From VYFG01 sp965204165 (GTDB lineage: Bacteria; Pseudomonadota; Gammaproteobacteria; Arenicellales; Poriferihabitantaceae): DNA of 64,000 bases. The stretch lies in the NCBI GenBank assembly GCA_965204165.1, contig OZ241969.1, positions 2,728,001 through 2,792,000 on the forward strand. Direction: 5' to 3'. The notes beneath the pieces are model-generated. The model was not told the DNA's origin and made no database searches. It saw only the letters and a list, made by a program, of their open reading frames with translations. The translations under genes and the position numbers were made by a program. Shown one piece after another: positions 45,246 through 53,979 of the stretch; the stretch's first letter is position 1, and every line of letters starts with the position of its first letter.

Positions 45246-45307
45246 CGGTTCTCCTCGTATGGTGTGGTCGAACGGACCATTGTATGCCCATATCCGGTGA
45301 CTGACCA

Positions 45308-45526
45308 TTAGGGAAATCCCGTATCCGGGCGGGCGTTTTCGGAAGCCTCCAGCCACATGCGGATCAGTTCCGACAGTGAACCCGCCCCGGACCTGGACAT
45401 GATCCTGCTGCGGTGGACCTTGAGCGTGGCCAGCCTGGATACACCGAATTCCGACTCCAGCTCCAAGTAGTTCCCGGTATTGGTCGGAATGAAATCCAGC
45501 GACTCCGATGCCACCGTGTCGGACAT
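45308..45526 (-). pseudogene. Remnant of a LuxR-type response regulator (HTH end only)
   Basis: The stretch ATLKVHRSRIMSRSGAGSLS plus ELIRMW is the typical recognition helix and end of a GerE/LuxR DNA-binding domain (FixJ-like). Upstream of it the frame (MSDTVASESLDFIPTN) does not match a receiver domain or the first HTH helix. I take it as a decayed gene. The next 200 bp (45527-45742) show no clear reading frame. Confidence 0.6.
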
Positions 45527-45742
45527 GCGCTCAAGGTCAAGCGGGACAATGACAAAACGGTGTTCGGGAATCTGCCGGGTCAGGTACTCGGCGGTAGCCG
45601 ACCACCGCGGCGTAACGTTTGGCGATGCGGCGAAATCCGCCCTGTCCAGGGCGCAGCTCGGAACGTATGCGGGGCAGGCCGGAATCCTCAGCCAGCGATG
45701 GTCCGGAGAACACTGGCTGCATCGGGCTGGGTGGCCGACGAG

Positions 45743-46471
45743 CTAGATGGTGGGACGGATCCTTTCCGCTCCCTGGAACAGCAATTCCCGGATTGCGTCC
45801 GTGGCCCTGCCGTGATGGGCCACGGTGACCGGGTCAAGGTCATAGCGGGGCCTGGGAGACAGTTCGAAAAAGCCGAATTGGTCCTCCCCACGTACCAGGG
45901 AGGCGCAGTCCCAGGATGCCTTGAGCTGGCGTGAACCGGCAGGCATGTAGTGGAATGACAGGCCGATCCGCCGGTCCGCCGTGCGATTGGGACCGGAGGC
46001 ATGGGCGATGCCGATATTGTGCAGGGACAATTCGCCGGTTTGCAGCGGCATGTGCACTGCCCGGGACTCGTCCACACCGATGATTTCCTGTCCCCTGGTG
46101 AGCATGTTGTCGTCGTGGTACAGGTCCTGGTGGGGCAGGGGCTCTCCGTTGTGGGAACCTGGCAGCACCCGCATGCAGCCGCTTTCCTCGGATGCCGTGG
46201 ACAGGGCGAGCCAGGCGGTAACCAGATTCGACGTGTCCAGTCCCCAGTACTGGCTGTCCTGGTGCCAGGAGACATACTGGTCGGTTTCCGCTTCCTTTAT
46301 CCAGAACCACGAATTCCAGCAGTAAATAGCCCATTTCATAGAATTCGAGCTCAATCGTGCGACTGTCTGCTGAATTGTTATATCATGCTGAAAATAAACT
46401 GAAAAAATATTATGATTCATCTTCATAGTACAGCCATTCGCGCCTTTTCGATTCCCCCGGTTTGGTTTCAC
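45743..46471 (-). pseudogene. Phytanoyl-CoA-dioxygenase (PhyH)-family protein, probably 5'-truncated
   Basis: From about residue 45 the sequence is a good PhyH domain: WNSWFWIKEAETDQYVSWHQ with the iron ligands His/Asp in WHQDSQYW, LALSTASEESGCMRVLPGSH, and the distal His in SLHNIGIAHASGPNRTADRR. The first 45 residues (MKPNRGNRKGANGC and an AT-rich stretch) are unlike the family, whose members have some 60-80 further residues before this point. The change from GC-rich to AT-rich DNA near 46330 marks the break. Enzymes of this kind hydroxylate lipids, ectoine or small natural products; this one is probably dead. Confidence 0.65.
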
Positions 46472-46640
46472 TTGGTTGCGATATGATTACGGATGGATTA
46501 CAATTCTTCCCTCGTTCAAATCCGATTTGTGTAAACGTGGGTAACCCTTCGGTCGTCGGGTGCTGGCATTGGATTTCATGTTTCACTGTATGTGCAATTT
46601 ACCGATTGAGAGTCCGCTTTCAGTCCCGTCTGGGGATCTG

Positions 46641-46653
46641 AGCCATATTTTCC
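46641..46653 (+). repeat. Direct repeat upstream of the first recombinase pair (candidate attachment site)
   Basis: AGCCATATTTTCC, identical to 50775-50787. It lies 24 bp before the start of the first recombinase, a position matching the repeat before the second recombinase pair. Confidence 0.4.
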
Positions 46654-46677
46654 GTCAGGAGCGGTGAGCATTACAGG

Positions 46678-47898
46678 ATGACCAAGGAAAAACCCGTCAA
46701 GCTTACCAAACGCGCCGTCGACGCGCTGCATGTTTCTTCCGGCGACACTGTCGTCTGGGACCGGGACCTACCCGGTTTCGGCATCCGGGTCTACGCCACC
46801 GGCCGCAAGGTCTGGTGCATACAGGTCCGTGGAGTGCGGAGGAAACCTCAACGAGTGACCCTCGGCTCCTTTGGTGATATGACCCCCGAAGAAGCCAGGC
46901 GCAAGGCCACGGTCGTCATCGACCGGATCAAGCAGGGCCTGAATCCCGAGCCGCCCCCGAAGATGGAGGAGCCTACGGTGGCGGAGTTCGCCGTCCGTTA
47001 TCTTGAGTCCCATGCCAGGATGAACCTCAGGCGGAACACGGTTGAGGGGATCGAGCGCGTTATCCGGCTTCATATCCTGCCGAGGCTGGGCGGCCTTCGC
47101 ATTTCCGAGGTGGGCAGGACCGAGGCTGCCGATCTCCACCATGCCCTCCGCGACCGTCCCACGCTGGCCAACCGCGCGGTCATGGTGCTGTCCGGGATGC
47201 TACGGGTCGCCGAGGCCTGGGAGGTGTTGCCTTCGGGTACCAATCCATGCGGTTCGGTGAAGCAATACCGGGAGAAGGCCCGGGACCGATTTCTCTCGCC
47301 CGCCGAATACCGCAAACTGGGCAAGGTGCTTGCAAGGGCGGAAGAGGACGGGTCGGAACTTCCGTCCGTCATCGCCGCCATCCGGCTCCTCCTGCTGACG
47401 GGATGCCGGAAGACCGAGGTCGTGACGCTGAAATGGGACGACATCGACCGGGCCACCGGGGAGATACGGCTGCGCGACGGCAAGACCGGCCTGCGGATGG
47501 TGCCGCTGACGCCCGCGGTGGAGGCGGTGCTGTCGGGGATACCCCGAAAAGCCGGCAATCCCTGGGTGATCACGGGCAGGAAGGCCGGCGCCCACCTGCA
47601 GGGCCTGGACCTGGCATGGCGAAGGCTGAGGGAGAAAGCCGGACTTGCGGACGTGCACATCCACGACCTTCGCCACTCCTATGCGTCCCGCTCGCTGGCG
47701 CTGGGTGAGGGGCTTTCGACCATCGGGGACCTGCTCGGCCACCGGGACGTTTCGACGACGGCGCGGTACGCTCACCTGGTGAAGGATGCCGAGCGCGCCT
47801 CGGCAGCCCGTGTGGGCAACAGCATCGCCGGTTGTTTATTGCATCAGTCCGAACCGGCTGAACCCGACCCTGACAGTATTCAGGCCCGGGCCGGTTGA
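46678..47898 (+). CDS. Tyrosine recombinase/integrase, first of a tandem pair
   Basis: 406 residues. The N-terminal arm-binding domain (1-90, with FGIRVYATGRKVWCIQVRG) is of the DUF4102/P4 type; a core-binding domain follows, then the catalytic domain. The full catalytic set is present: Arg244 in TGCRKTEV, Lys269 in RDGKTGLR, His329 and Arg332 in HDLRHSYASR, His355 in LGHRDVSTT, and the nucleophile Tyr364 in TTARYAHL. A second, related recombinase follows after 69 bp. Upstream (46472-46677) is AT-rich and has no gene. Confidence 0.93.
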   Translation: MTKEKPVKLTKRAVDALHVSSGDTVVWDRDLPGFGIRVYATGRKVWCIQVRGVRRKPQRVTLGSFGDMTPEEARRKATVVIDRIKQGLNPEPPPKMEEPTVAEFAVRYLESHARMNLRRNTVEGIERVIRLHILPRLGGLRISEVGRTEAADLHHALRDRPTLANRAVMVLSGMLRVAEAWEVLPSGTNPCGSVKQYREKARDRFLSPAEYRKLGKVLARAEEDGSELPSVIAAIRLLLLTGCRKTEVVTLKWDDIDRATGEIRLRDGKTGLRMVPLTPAVEAVLSGIPRKAGNPWVITGRKAGAHLQGLDLAWRRLREKAGLADVHIHDLRHSYASRSLALGEGLSTIGDLLGHRDVSTTARYAHLVKDAERASAARVGNSIAGCLLHQSEPAEPDPDSIQARAG

Positions 47899-47967
47899 AC
47901 CGGAAGATGAAATTGATCGATGGATCCCGGCTTGGGATTGTGGATATGTCAAATCTGAGGTCAAAAA

Positions 47968-49233
47968 ATGAAGCTTGAAAAAACCAGGATATCGAGGCGG
48001 ACGGTGGAGTCGCTGCGGGTGGAGAAGGACACCGTGTTCTGGGATTCGGAACTGGCGGGATTCGGTGTCCGGGCGTATCCCTCGGGGAGCCGGTACTACA
48101 TCGTCCAGGCCCGGGAGAGGGGGAAGCCGGCGAAGCGGGTGACGGTCGGACGCCACGGCGTGCTCACGGCGGACGAGGCCCGCCGGCGGGCGGCGCGGAT
48201 CATCACCCGGATCAAGGCCGGTGAGGATCCGTCCCCGGAGCCGGAATCGGCGCGGGATGCCGACTCCCCGACGGTGAGGGAGATCGCTGAGCGGTGGATG
48301 GAGCAGCATGTGAACACCCACTGCAAGGAGAAGACGAGGGTGATGTACCGGCTGATCGTGGACCGGCACATCCTGCCGGCACTGGGACGCAGTTCCGCAT
48401 TGGGCGTTACCCATGCGGTGGTGGTGGATTTCCACCATTCCCTCAGATCAACTCCGACCATGGCGAATCACTCCGTGAGGGTGCTGTCGCGGATGTGGAG
48501 CGCGGCGGAGGCCCGGGGGGAATTGCCCGAGGGCAGGAATCCATGCCGGCGGGTGTCGGGCTACCGGGAGAACCGCAGGGAGCGGTTCCTGAGCGAGGCG
48601 GAGTTCAAGCGCCTCGGCGAGGCCCTTGCCGACTGGAGGAACATCGGTGGGGTATCGGCCTATGCCGTGGCGGCGATCCGGTTGCTGCTCCTGACCGGCT
48701 GCCGGAAGAACGAGATACTGGAGCTGGAATGGGAGCGTGTCGATCTCAAGGCCGGGGAACTGAAGCTGGAAGAAACCAAGACGGGGGCGCGGACGGTGAT
48801 CCTTTCGCCGGAGGCGGTTGAAGTGCTCAAGGGGATACCGAGGGTCGAGGGCAATCCCCATGTCATCCCGGGGCAGGTCAAGGGGAAACGTCTCATGAAC
48901 CTGAATGCGCCGTGGAGGGTGATCTGCAAGCGAGCGGACCTCGATGATCTGCGCATTCACGACATCCGCCATTCCTTCGCGTCTCGGGCTTTGGCCTTGG
49001 GGGAGAGCCTTCCGGCCATCGGCCGCCTTCTCGGCCACAGCCGGGTGGAGACAACGGCGCGTTATGCGCACCTCGGGCGGGAGACGGTTCGGGAGGCGGC
49101 GCTGCGGATATCGGACAGCATTGCCTCTGACATTCTACCGGGGTATGTTCCCGCCGGTATTGTGGCAGGAAAACCGGAGAGGAACACGGTAAGGGATACG
49201 GGCGATGGCGCAGGTTCCAGGGCTGCGGCATAA
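47968..49233 (+). CDS. Tyrosine recombinase/integrase, second of the tandem pair
   Basis: 421 residues with the same domain plan as the preceding gene. Catalytic residues are intact: Arg246 in TGCRKNEI, Lys271 in ETKTGART, His331 and Arg334 in HDIRHSFASR, His357 in LGHSRVETT, Tyr366 in TARYAHLG. The two differ over most of their length, so the pair is old and not a recent duplication. Start ATG 47968 has GAGGTC 8 bp upstream. Tandem recombinases that act together are known from RIT elements, which have three. Confidence 0.93.
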   Translation: MKLEKTRISRRTVESLRVEKDTVFWDSELAGFGVRAYPSGSRYYIVQARERGKPAKRVTVGRHGVLTADEARRRAARIITRIKAGEDPSPEPESARDADSPTVREIAERWMEQHVNTHCKEKTRVMYRLIVDRHILPALGRSSALGVTHAVVVDFHHSLRSTPTMANHSVRVLSRMWSAAEARGELPEGRNPCRRVSGYRENRRERFLSEAEFKRLGEALADWRNIGGVSAYAVAAIRLLLLTGCRKNEILELEWERVDLKAGELKLEETKTGARTVILSPEAVEVLKGIPRVEGNPHVIPGQVKGKRLMNLNAPWRVICKRADLDDLRIHDIRHSFASRALALGESLPAIGRLLGHSRVETTARYAHLGRETVREAALRISDSIASDILPGYVPAGIVAGKPERNTVRDTGDGAGSRAAA

Positions 49234-49268
49234 TGCATGGAAATTGACCACGCCCATGTAAGAAATAC

Positions 49269-49499
49269 ATGAAGGAACCCCCGGATATCGAAAGGCTGGA
49301 GCGCGAGTACGCAGATATGCTTTTGTGCCTCGGGCTGATCGGCCCGGAGGGCAATGTGGTGGCCGGCGTCGAGCGTATTCTTGTGGAAATTGCCAATGGC
49401 GAGGATCGGGAACGAGCCTCCCTGGCGAAGCACGCGATAGAGATGATGGATACGCTTGATCGATCGGCAAAATTACGGGAGCCAAAGACGGGGAAGTAA
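49269..49499 (+). CDS. Small hypothetical protein behind the recombinase pair
   Basis: 76 residues starting MKEPPDIERLEREYADMLLC. Charged, likely helical, no recognised domain. It starts 36 bp after the second recombinase and could be an excision factor or accessory protein, but no HTH is obvious. The following 210 bp (49500-49709) appear empty. Confidence 0.5.
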   Translation: MKEPPDIERLEREYADMLLCLGLIGPEGNVVAGVERILVEIANGEDRERASLAKHAIEMMDTLDRSAKLREPKTGK

Positions 49500-49709
49500 T
49501 CGGGACTTGTACCGAGAGGCTTATATCCATGGATTTTGCCAGATTCCCTAAACGATGTTCAGCACATATTCGGATTTCATTATTTCGGGTCCTTCAGGGT
49601 CATCGGCCGCATGCAAATTTCGGGTGTGAATTAGCCGACTTCGCTGTTTCTGCAGCGATATTCACGATCCATCTGTTCAACCGTTATCGTTGTTCCTCGA
49701 CATTTTTCT

Positions 49710-50537
49710 CTACTGCCGTGACCGCGGCAGTCTGGCGCATTCAAGCCAGTGCCTGATGTCCCAGTACCGTCTTGCATTGCCCGAGGTGCTCGGGAGTACA
49801 AACACTACAGTTCCTGCAAGTGGCTCAGCCTGATACCCGTAGTCGACATCGCTTTGGTCAAGCGCAATCTTCGCTGCCTTCTTGCCGTTGAAAGCGAGTA
49901 CGCTGGGGCTTATAGACAGAACCTTTTGCCAGAACCCTTGCACATCGAAATCTTCTTGATTGAGGTCGGAATCAGTTCCGCTCGCATGCTTGACCAGATC
50001 AGTAAGTCCGATCCCGTATTCCGTCAGAGTGGCAAACTCTTCCGGGGCCAACTGCCGTGGCGTCAGGCCTGTTTCGTGGAGAGTTCGCCAGAACCGGTTC
50101 CCATTGCCGGCATAGTAGGTTCCGGTGGCAGCCGAAAGGGGACCTGGGGCCATCCCGCAGATCAACAGTCCAAGGTCTGGGCGCAGCACGTCGGGAAGAA
50201 CCGGAGCATGGGCCGGACTGTGCATGGCTGAACCGAGGGATGCTGCCGGCTTCGGATTGCGTGAACCCGCCGGGCTATCCCGTGTGATGGGGCGGGTTCC
50301 AATAATTTGGATGATGCCCTTCTTGATGATTGCTTCAAAGTGGGCTTCGGTGAATCCCCTGCCGCTATTGTCAAAATCCGAGATGAAGAAACAGTAGTAT
50401 TGCCGGAGATGCCTGCGAAGGCCCTTTTGCATCGCACGGTCGGCATTGCGAAGCTCCCGGAGAATTCCGCGAATTGCGTCTGCGTCAGCAATCGAATATT
50501 CAGATTTCCCCTTCATCACACCTGGAATGCAGGCCAT
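49710..50537 (-). CDS. Mug/TDG-family mismatch DNA glycosylase with an unrecognised N-terminal extension
   Basis: 275 residues. From about 115 on the protein is a Mug-type glycosylase: GLLICGMAPGPLSAATGTYY (replacing the usual GINPG), AGNGNRFWRTLHETG, YGIGLTDLVKHASGT and, near the end, VLPSTSGNARRYW in place of the NPSGLS loop. These enzymes remove uracil or thymine opposite G, or other damaged bases. Residues 1-85 (GKSEYSIADADAIRGILREL, ending KKGIIQIIGTRP) are a separate helical domain that I do not recognise. A later start at 50516 (MKGKSEY) is possible. It lies within the putative first recombinase element. Confidence 0.75.
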   Translation of the reverse strand: MACIPGVMKGKSEYSIADADAIRGILRELRNADRAMQKGLRRHLRQYYCFFISDFDNSGRGFTEAHFEAIIKKGIIQIIGTRPITRDSPAGSRNPKPAASLGSAMHSPAHAPVLPDVLRPDLGLLICGMAPGPLSAATGTYYAGNGNRFWRTLHETGLTPRQLAPEEFATLTEYGIGLTDLVKHASGTDSDLNQEDFDVQGFWQKVLSISPSVLAFNGKKAAKIALDQSDVDYGYQAEPLAGTVVFVLPSTSGNARRYWDIRHWLECARLPRSRQ

Positions 50538-50700
50538 TAATTACCGTGATTGAATTTTGCTGGGGTCCCGGCAGTCAATCCATGGAGAGACGCCCCCGTC
50601 AGTAGTTTTCGGGTCACCTTGCAGGTTTTCGGCAATGCCTGGTTCACCAGAGGAAGGGGAAACTAATATGCCCCGGCAAATTCACATGGAGGTTTTCAAG

Positions 50701-50775
50701 ATGTCAAAAAAAGCAAGCTTGGGGGTTATCAAAATAGACATCGGCTCTGTCGGTAAATCCACAATCGATGTTTAA
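50701..50775 (+). pseudogene. Possible IS110-type transposase start, truncated
   Basis: MSKKASLGVIKIDIGSVGKS followed by TIDV and a stop resembles the RuvC-like N-terminus of IS110-family transposases (a hydrophobic strand with IDIG then KS-x-x-x-V), with an extra SVG. It is preceded by GGAGG. Only 24 codons remain. The rest of 50538-50968 has no other gene; a TTGACA at 50917-50922 may be part of the promoter of the next gene. Confidence 0.3.
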
Positions 50776-50787
50776 GCCATATTTTCC
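50775..50787 (+). repeat. Second copy of the AGCCATATTTTCC direct repeat
   Basis: Identical to 46641-46653 and followed at once by a partial repeat (ATATTTTCCGCATGG). If the two are attachment sites, the element between them is 4.1 kb and contains two recombinases, the small protein and the Mug-like gene. Confidence 0.4.
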
Positions 50788-50968
50788 ATATTTTCCGCAT
50801 GGAAACACCCCCCCGGATCGCTGTAGAATCGTATGCGTACCAAGTGGGTATGCCTTTTGCGGTATCGGCAAGTACATTCGGGCCATGCTGTTGATTCATG
50901 TGGCATGGCGGATGAATTGACATTGGCACTTGGCCGTGCCGGAACGATAGGTTTGTGCTGGAGGTTGT

Positions 50969-52663
50969 ATGGCGGTTTATGCGACGAAGGTGGAGGGACT
51001 GAGCCTGGGTGCGGGCGATTCGGACGTGAAGATGCTGATTGCGGACTTCCCGTTCGATTACGGAAATTTCCTTGCCAATGCGTCTGCGCAGGGCATTGGG
51101 GAAATACCTTCGGAGAAGTACGGCACGCCGGTTGCCGTGGTCGGCGGTGGAGTTGCCGGGATCACCGCCGCATACGAGTTGATGAGGATCGGCCTGAAGC
51201 CGGTGGTCTACGAAGACCAGGTGCTGGGATTGGGCGGCAGGTTCAGGAGTCGCTACCTTTTCGATGGCACCGATGCTTTCGCGGAAATGGGCGCGATGAG
51301 ATTCCCGCTTTCCGCGACGGGGCTCTTCCATTATATCGGGCTGCTGGACCTGAAGACCGAGCCTTTCCCGAACCCGCTCACTGCGGCGGCCCGCAGCACC
51401 CTGATCGATCTCCTGGGTGAGACATACTATATCGAGGGGACCGGACCGGTTCCGGAGAAGTTCGCAAGCATTGCTGCGAAGTGGAACCAGGCCCTGGAGG
51501 ACCACTTCCAGTTCACCCGGATGCAGACGGCCATCAAGGAGAACGATACGGCGACCATAAAGTCCATCTGGAACCGGATAGTCAGGCAGTACGACGACGT
51601 CAGCTTCCACCGGTTCCTGGTGGAAGCCGGTTTCACCTATGACGAGATCTACGTTTTCGGGCAGGTGGGTTTCGGGTCGGGCGGCTGGAACACGGACTAC
51701 CCGAATTCCATTCTGGAGGTTTTGCGGGTGGTGTACGTCAATGCGGACGACAATCACCAGAGGATCGTCGACGGGACCACGGCGCTCGTGGAAGGGCTAT
51801 GGGAGCGGGAACCGGCCGACATCAAGCATTGGCCTGCGGGAACCAGCCTGAAATCCTTGAATGGCGGCTTTACGTCGCCCGGGGTCGTGTCGATCGATCC
51901 GGGCCGGGGTGGCGGCGTTCAGGTCACCGCCATTGGCGATCCGACGACCTACGAGGCGGTGATCGTCACGCCAGAGAAGCGGGTACTGCGAAGCGGCGGG
52001 ATCCGGATCGACGGATCACTGTTCGGGCCGGACATATTCACGGCGATGGACAACACCCATTACGAGTTGTCGGGCAAGGTGTTCTCCAGGGCCGGGAGCC
52101 CGATCTGGCAGGAGCAGAATGAGTCGGGACGTTACAGGATGAGCATGACGCTCAGCGACCGCCTGACCCGGGGCACCTATCTTTTCGATGAATCCGGAGG
52201 CAGCCCGATGGTCTGCCTGTCGTATACCTGGAATGACGACACCCTCAAATTCCTGCCGTTCGAAGCCCGGGACCAGTTCAGCCGCTGCGCGGAGGTATTG
52301 CAGGACCTCTATCCCGACGAATCGCTGGATGCCCTGTTCCAGGGCCAGCCCATCAGCCTGATCTGGGATCTGGAGCCGAAGTTCATCGGGGCATTCAAGA
52401 ACAATCTTCCGGGCCAGTACCGGATACAGCGGGACCTGTTTACGGCGTTTCGGGAGGATGACACATCGGTGGCGCAGGGCATTTTCCTGGCGGGCGACGA
52501 TGTCTCCTGGACGGGCGGCTGGAGTGAAGGGGCGATCCATTCGGGCATCAATGCCGCCTGGGGGGTGTTGAATCATCTGGGGGGCAATACCTGGACGGAC
52601 AATCCCGGCCCCGGGGACGAGTCGGTTTACAGCAAGCTGGCTCCGGTCAAACTGGATGAGTGA
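50969..52663 (+). CDS. Lysine/tryptophan 2-monooxygenase-like flavoprotein (amine-oxidase family)
   Basis: 564 residues, matching the 560 or so of lysine 2-monooxygenase (DavB) and tryptophan 2-monooxygenase (IaaM). FAD binding: VAVVGGGVAGITAAYELM (55-72). AEMGAMRFPLSATGLFHYIG holds the Arg that holds the substrate carboxylate. Other family blocks are VFGQVGFGSGGWNTDYPNSI, LSDRLTRGTYLF, and the C-terminal FLAGDDVSWTGGWSEGAIHS. The reaction would be oxidative decarboxylation of an L-amino acid to its amide. It stands before a polyamine-type ABC operon, so the imported amine or amino acid may be its substrate (inference). Confidence 0.88.
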   Translation: MAVYATKVEGLSLGAGDSDVKMLIADFPFDYGNFLANASAQGIGEIPSEKYGTPVAVVGGGVAGITAAYELMRIGLKPVVYEDQVLGLGGRFRSRYLFDGTDAFAEMGAMRFPLSATGLFHYIGLLDLKTEPFPNPLTAAARSTLIDLLGETYYIEGTGPVPEKFASIAAKWNQALEDHFQFTRMQTAIKENDTATIKSIWNRIVRQYDDVSFHRFLVEAGFTYDEIYVFGQVGFGSGGWNTDYPNSILEVLRVVYVNADDNHQRIVDGTTALVEGLWEREPADIKHWPAGTSLKSLNGGFTSPGVVSIDPGRGGGVQVTAIGDPTTYEAVIVTPEKRVLRSGGIRIDGSLFGPDIFTAMDNTHYELSGKVFSRAGSPIWQEQNESGRYRMSMTLSDRLTRGTYLFDESGGSPMVCLSYTWNDDTLKFLPFEARDQFSRCAEVLQDLYPDESLDALFQGQPISLIWDLEPKFIGAFKNNLPGQYRIQRDLFTAFREDDTSVAQGIFLAGDDVSWTGGWSEGAIHSGINAAWGVLNHLGGNTWTDNPGPGDESVYSKLAPVKLDE

Positions 52664-52802
52664 ACAACAGAAACAGCGTTCGGAGGGAGCCGGTGTACTT
52701 TGTCGTGTTTTCATCGGAAACCGGGGCGGAGGAGGTTTCCCGTCCGGTATGCGCCGATGAAGTTCCAGACCAATGAGCCAGACTTATTATGAGGTAGTCA
52801 TC

Positions 52803-53933
52803 ATGAAAGAACCCAATGAAACGAAGCGCAAGGCAGACACGCATCAGGCAATCGAAGCCGTCGGCAGGCGGAAGTTCCTGGCCGCGTCGGCGGCGGCCGC
52901 GGCGGGTGTCTCGCTGTCGGGATTTCCGATGCTGTCCCTCGGGCAGTCACAGCCCTTGAAGGTTGGCGCCTATGGAGGGTACTTCAAGGATTCGTTCGAC
53001 CAGTTCATCTTTCCGGAGTTCACGAAGGCGACGGGCATCGAGGTGGAGTCCGTGGCGGAGCCCACGGGCGAGGCGTGGCTGGCCCAGCTGGACGCTGCGG
53101 CGTCGGCCGGCGCCGCTCCGGCGGACGTGTCCATGATCGCCCAGGTCCCCATGCTCAAGGGCCAGAAGACGGAACTCTGGCTGCCGCTGGACGAGGGAAA
53201 GCTGCCGAATCTCGGAAACGTCTCCGCGAATTTCGTGCACCGTTATCCGGACGGCCGCCTGGATGGGGTGGGGGCCGTGGCCTGGTACATCACCCTGGTT
53301 ACGAACACCGATGCGTATCCGCAGGCCCCCGAGAGCTGGAATGAACTGTGGAATCCCGTAAACAGGGACCGTCTCGGCTTGCTGGCGCTGGTGACCAACT
53401 CCTTCCTGCTGGAGATCACGGCGGCGACGTTTTTCGGTTCGACCGACGTTCTTGACGACGAGGCGGGGCAACTGGAAGTCTTCGCAAAGCTCGCGGAACT
53501 CAAGGCCAACGTGGCGCTTTGGTACCGGGACGAAGCCCAGTTCGAACAGGCCCTGAAGTCCGGCGAGATTCCGATGGGACAGTATTACCATGACGTGGCG
53601 GGACTGGCCGCGGCCGACGGCTTCCCCGTCCGGACGACTTTCCCGAAGGAGGGAGGGGTCAGCGATTCCGGCCTGTGGGCGGTGTCGAGGGCGTCGAAGA
53701 TGGTGGAGGAATCGCATGTCTTCATCGACTACATGTGCCGCCCGGAGGTCCAGTCGCTGCTTTCCCTGAATGTCGGCACCGCGCCTACGGTGCCGCGGAG
53801 CATGCTGGACCTGACCGACGATGAATTCATGTCGGTTTCCAGCGAAATCGACCCGATCGTCCCCCGTTACGACCTGTATGACCGCAAGGGGGACTGGCTT
53901 GCCCAGAAGTGGTCCGAACTGATCGTCGGCTGA
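52803..53933 (+). CDS. PotD/spermidine-putrescine-type ABC solute-binding protein, Tat-exported
   Basis: Start ATG 52803 with GAGG upstream; ATG 52773 is an alternative. 376 residues. The signal EAVGRRKFLAASAAAAAGVS is a twin-arginine type. The mature protein LKVGAYGGYFKDSFDQFIFP, and later ATGIEVESVAEPTGEAWLAQ, is of the PotD/iron(III)-type binding family. It leads an operon with ATPase and two permease genes. The ligand may be a polyamine or a small amino compound. Confidence 0.85.
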   Translation: MKEPNETKRKADTHQAIEAVGRRKFLAASAAAAAGVSLSGFPMLSLGQSQPLKVGAYGGYFKDSFDQFIFPEFTKATGIEVESVAEPTGEAWLAQLDAAASAGAAPADVSMIAQVPMLKGQKTELWLPLDEGKLPNLGNVSANFVHRYPDGRLDGVGAVAWYITLVTNTDAYPQAPESWNELWNPVNRDRLGLLALVTNSFLLEITAATFFGSTDVLDDEAGQLEVFAKLAELKANVALWYRDEAQFEQALKSGEIPMGQYYHDVAGLAAADGFPVRTTFPKEGGVSDSGLWAVSRASKMVEESHVFIDYMCRPEVQSLLSLNVGTAPTVPRSMLDLTDDEFMSVSSEIDPIVPRYDLYDRKGDWLAQKWSELIVG

Positions 53934-53979
53934 AACCGTGCGGAGATGGTCCTGACCCTGAGGCAGGAGGTCAGGCAAG

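Noticed and set aside
46641..50787. CRISPR array or guide-like spacer series near the recombinases
   Set aside because: Only two copies of a 13-bp repeat exist, far apart; there is no regular spacing here or anywhere else in the window.
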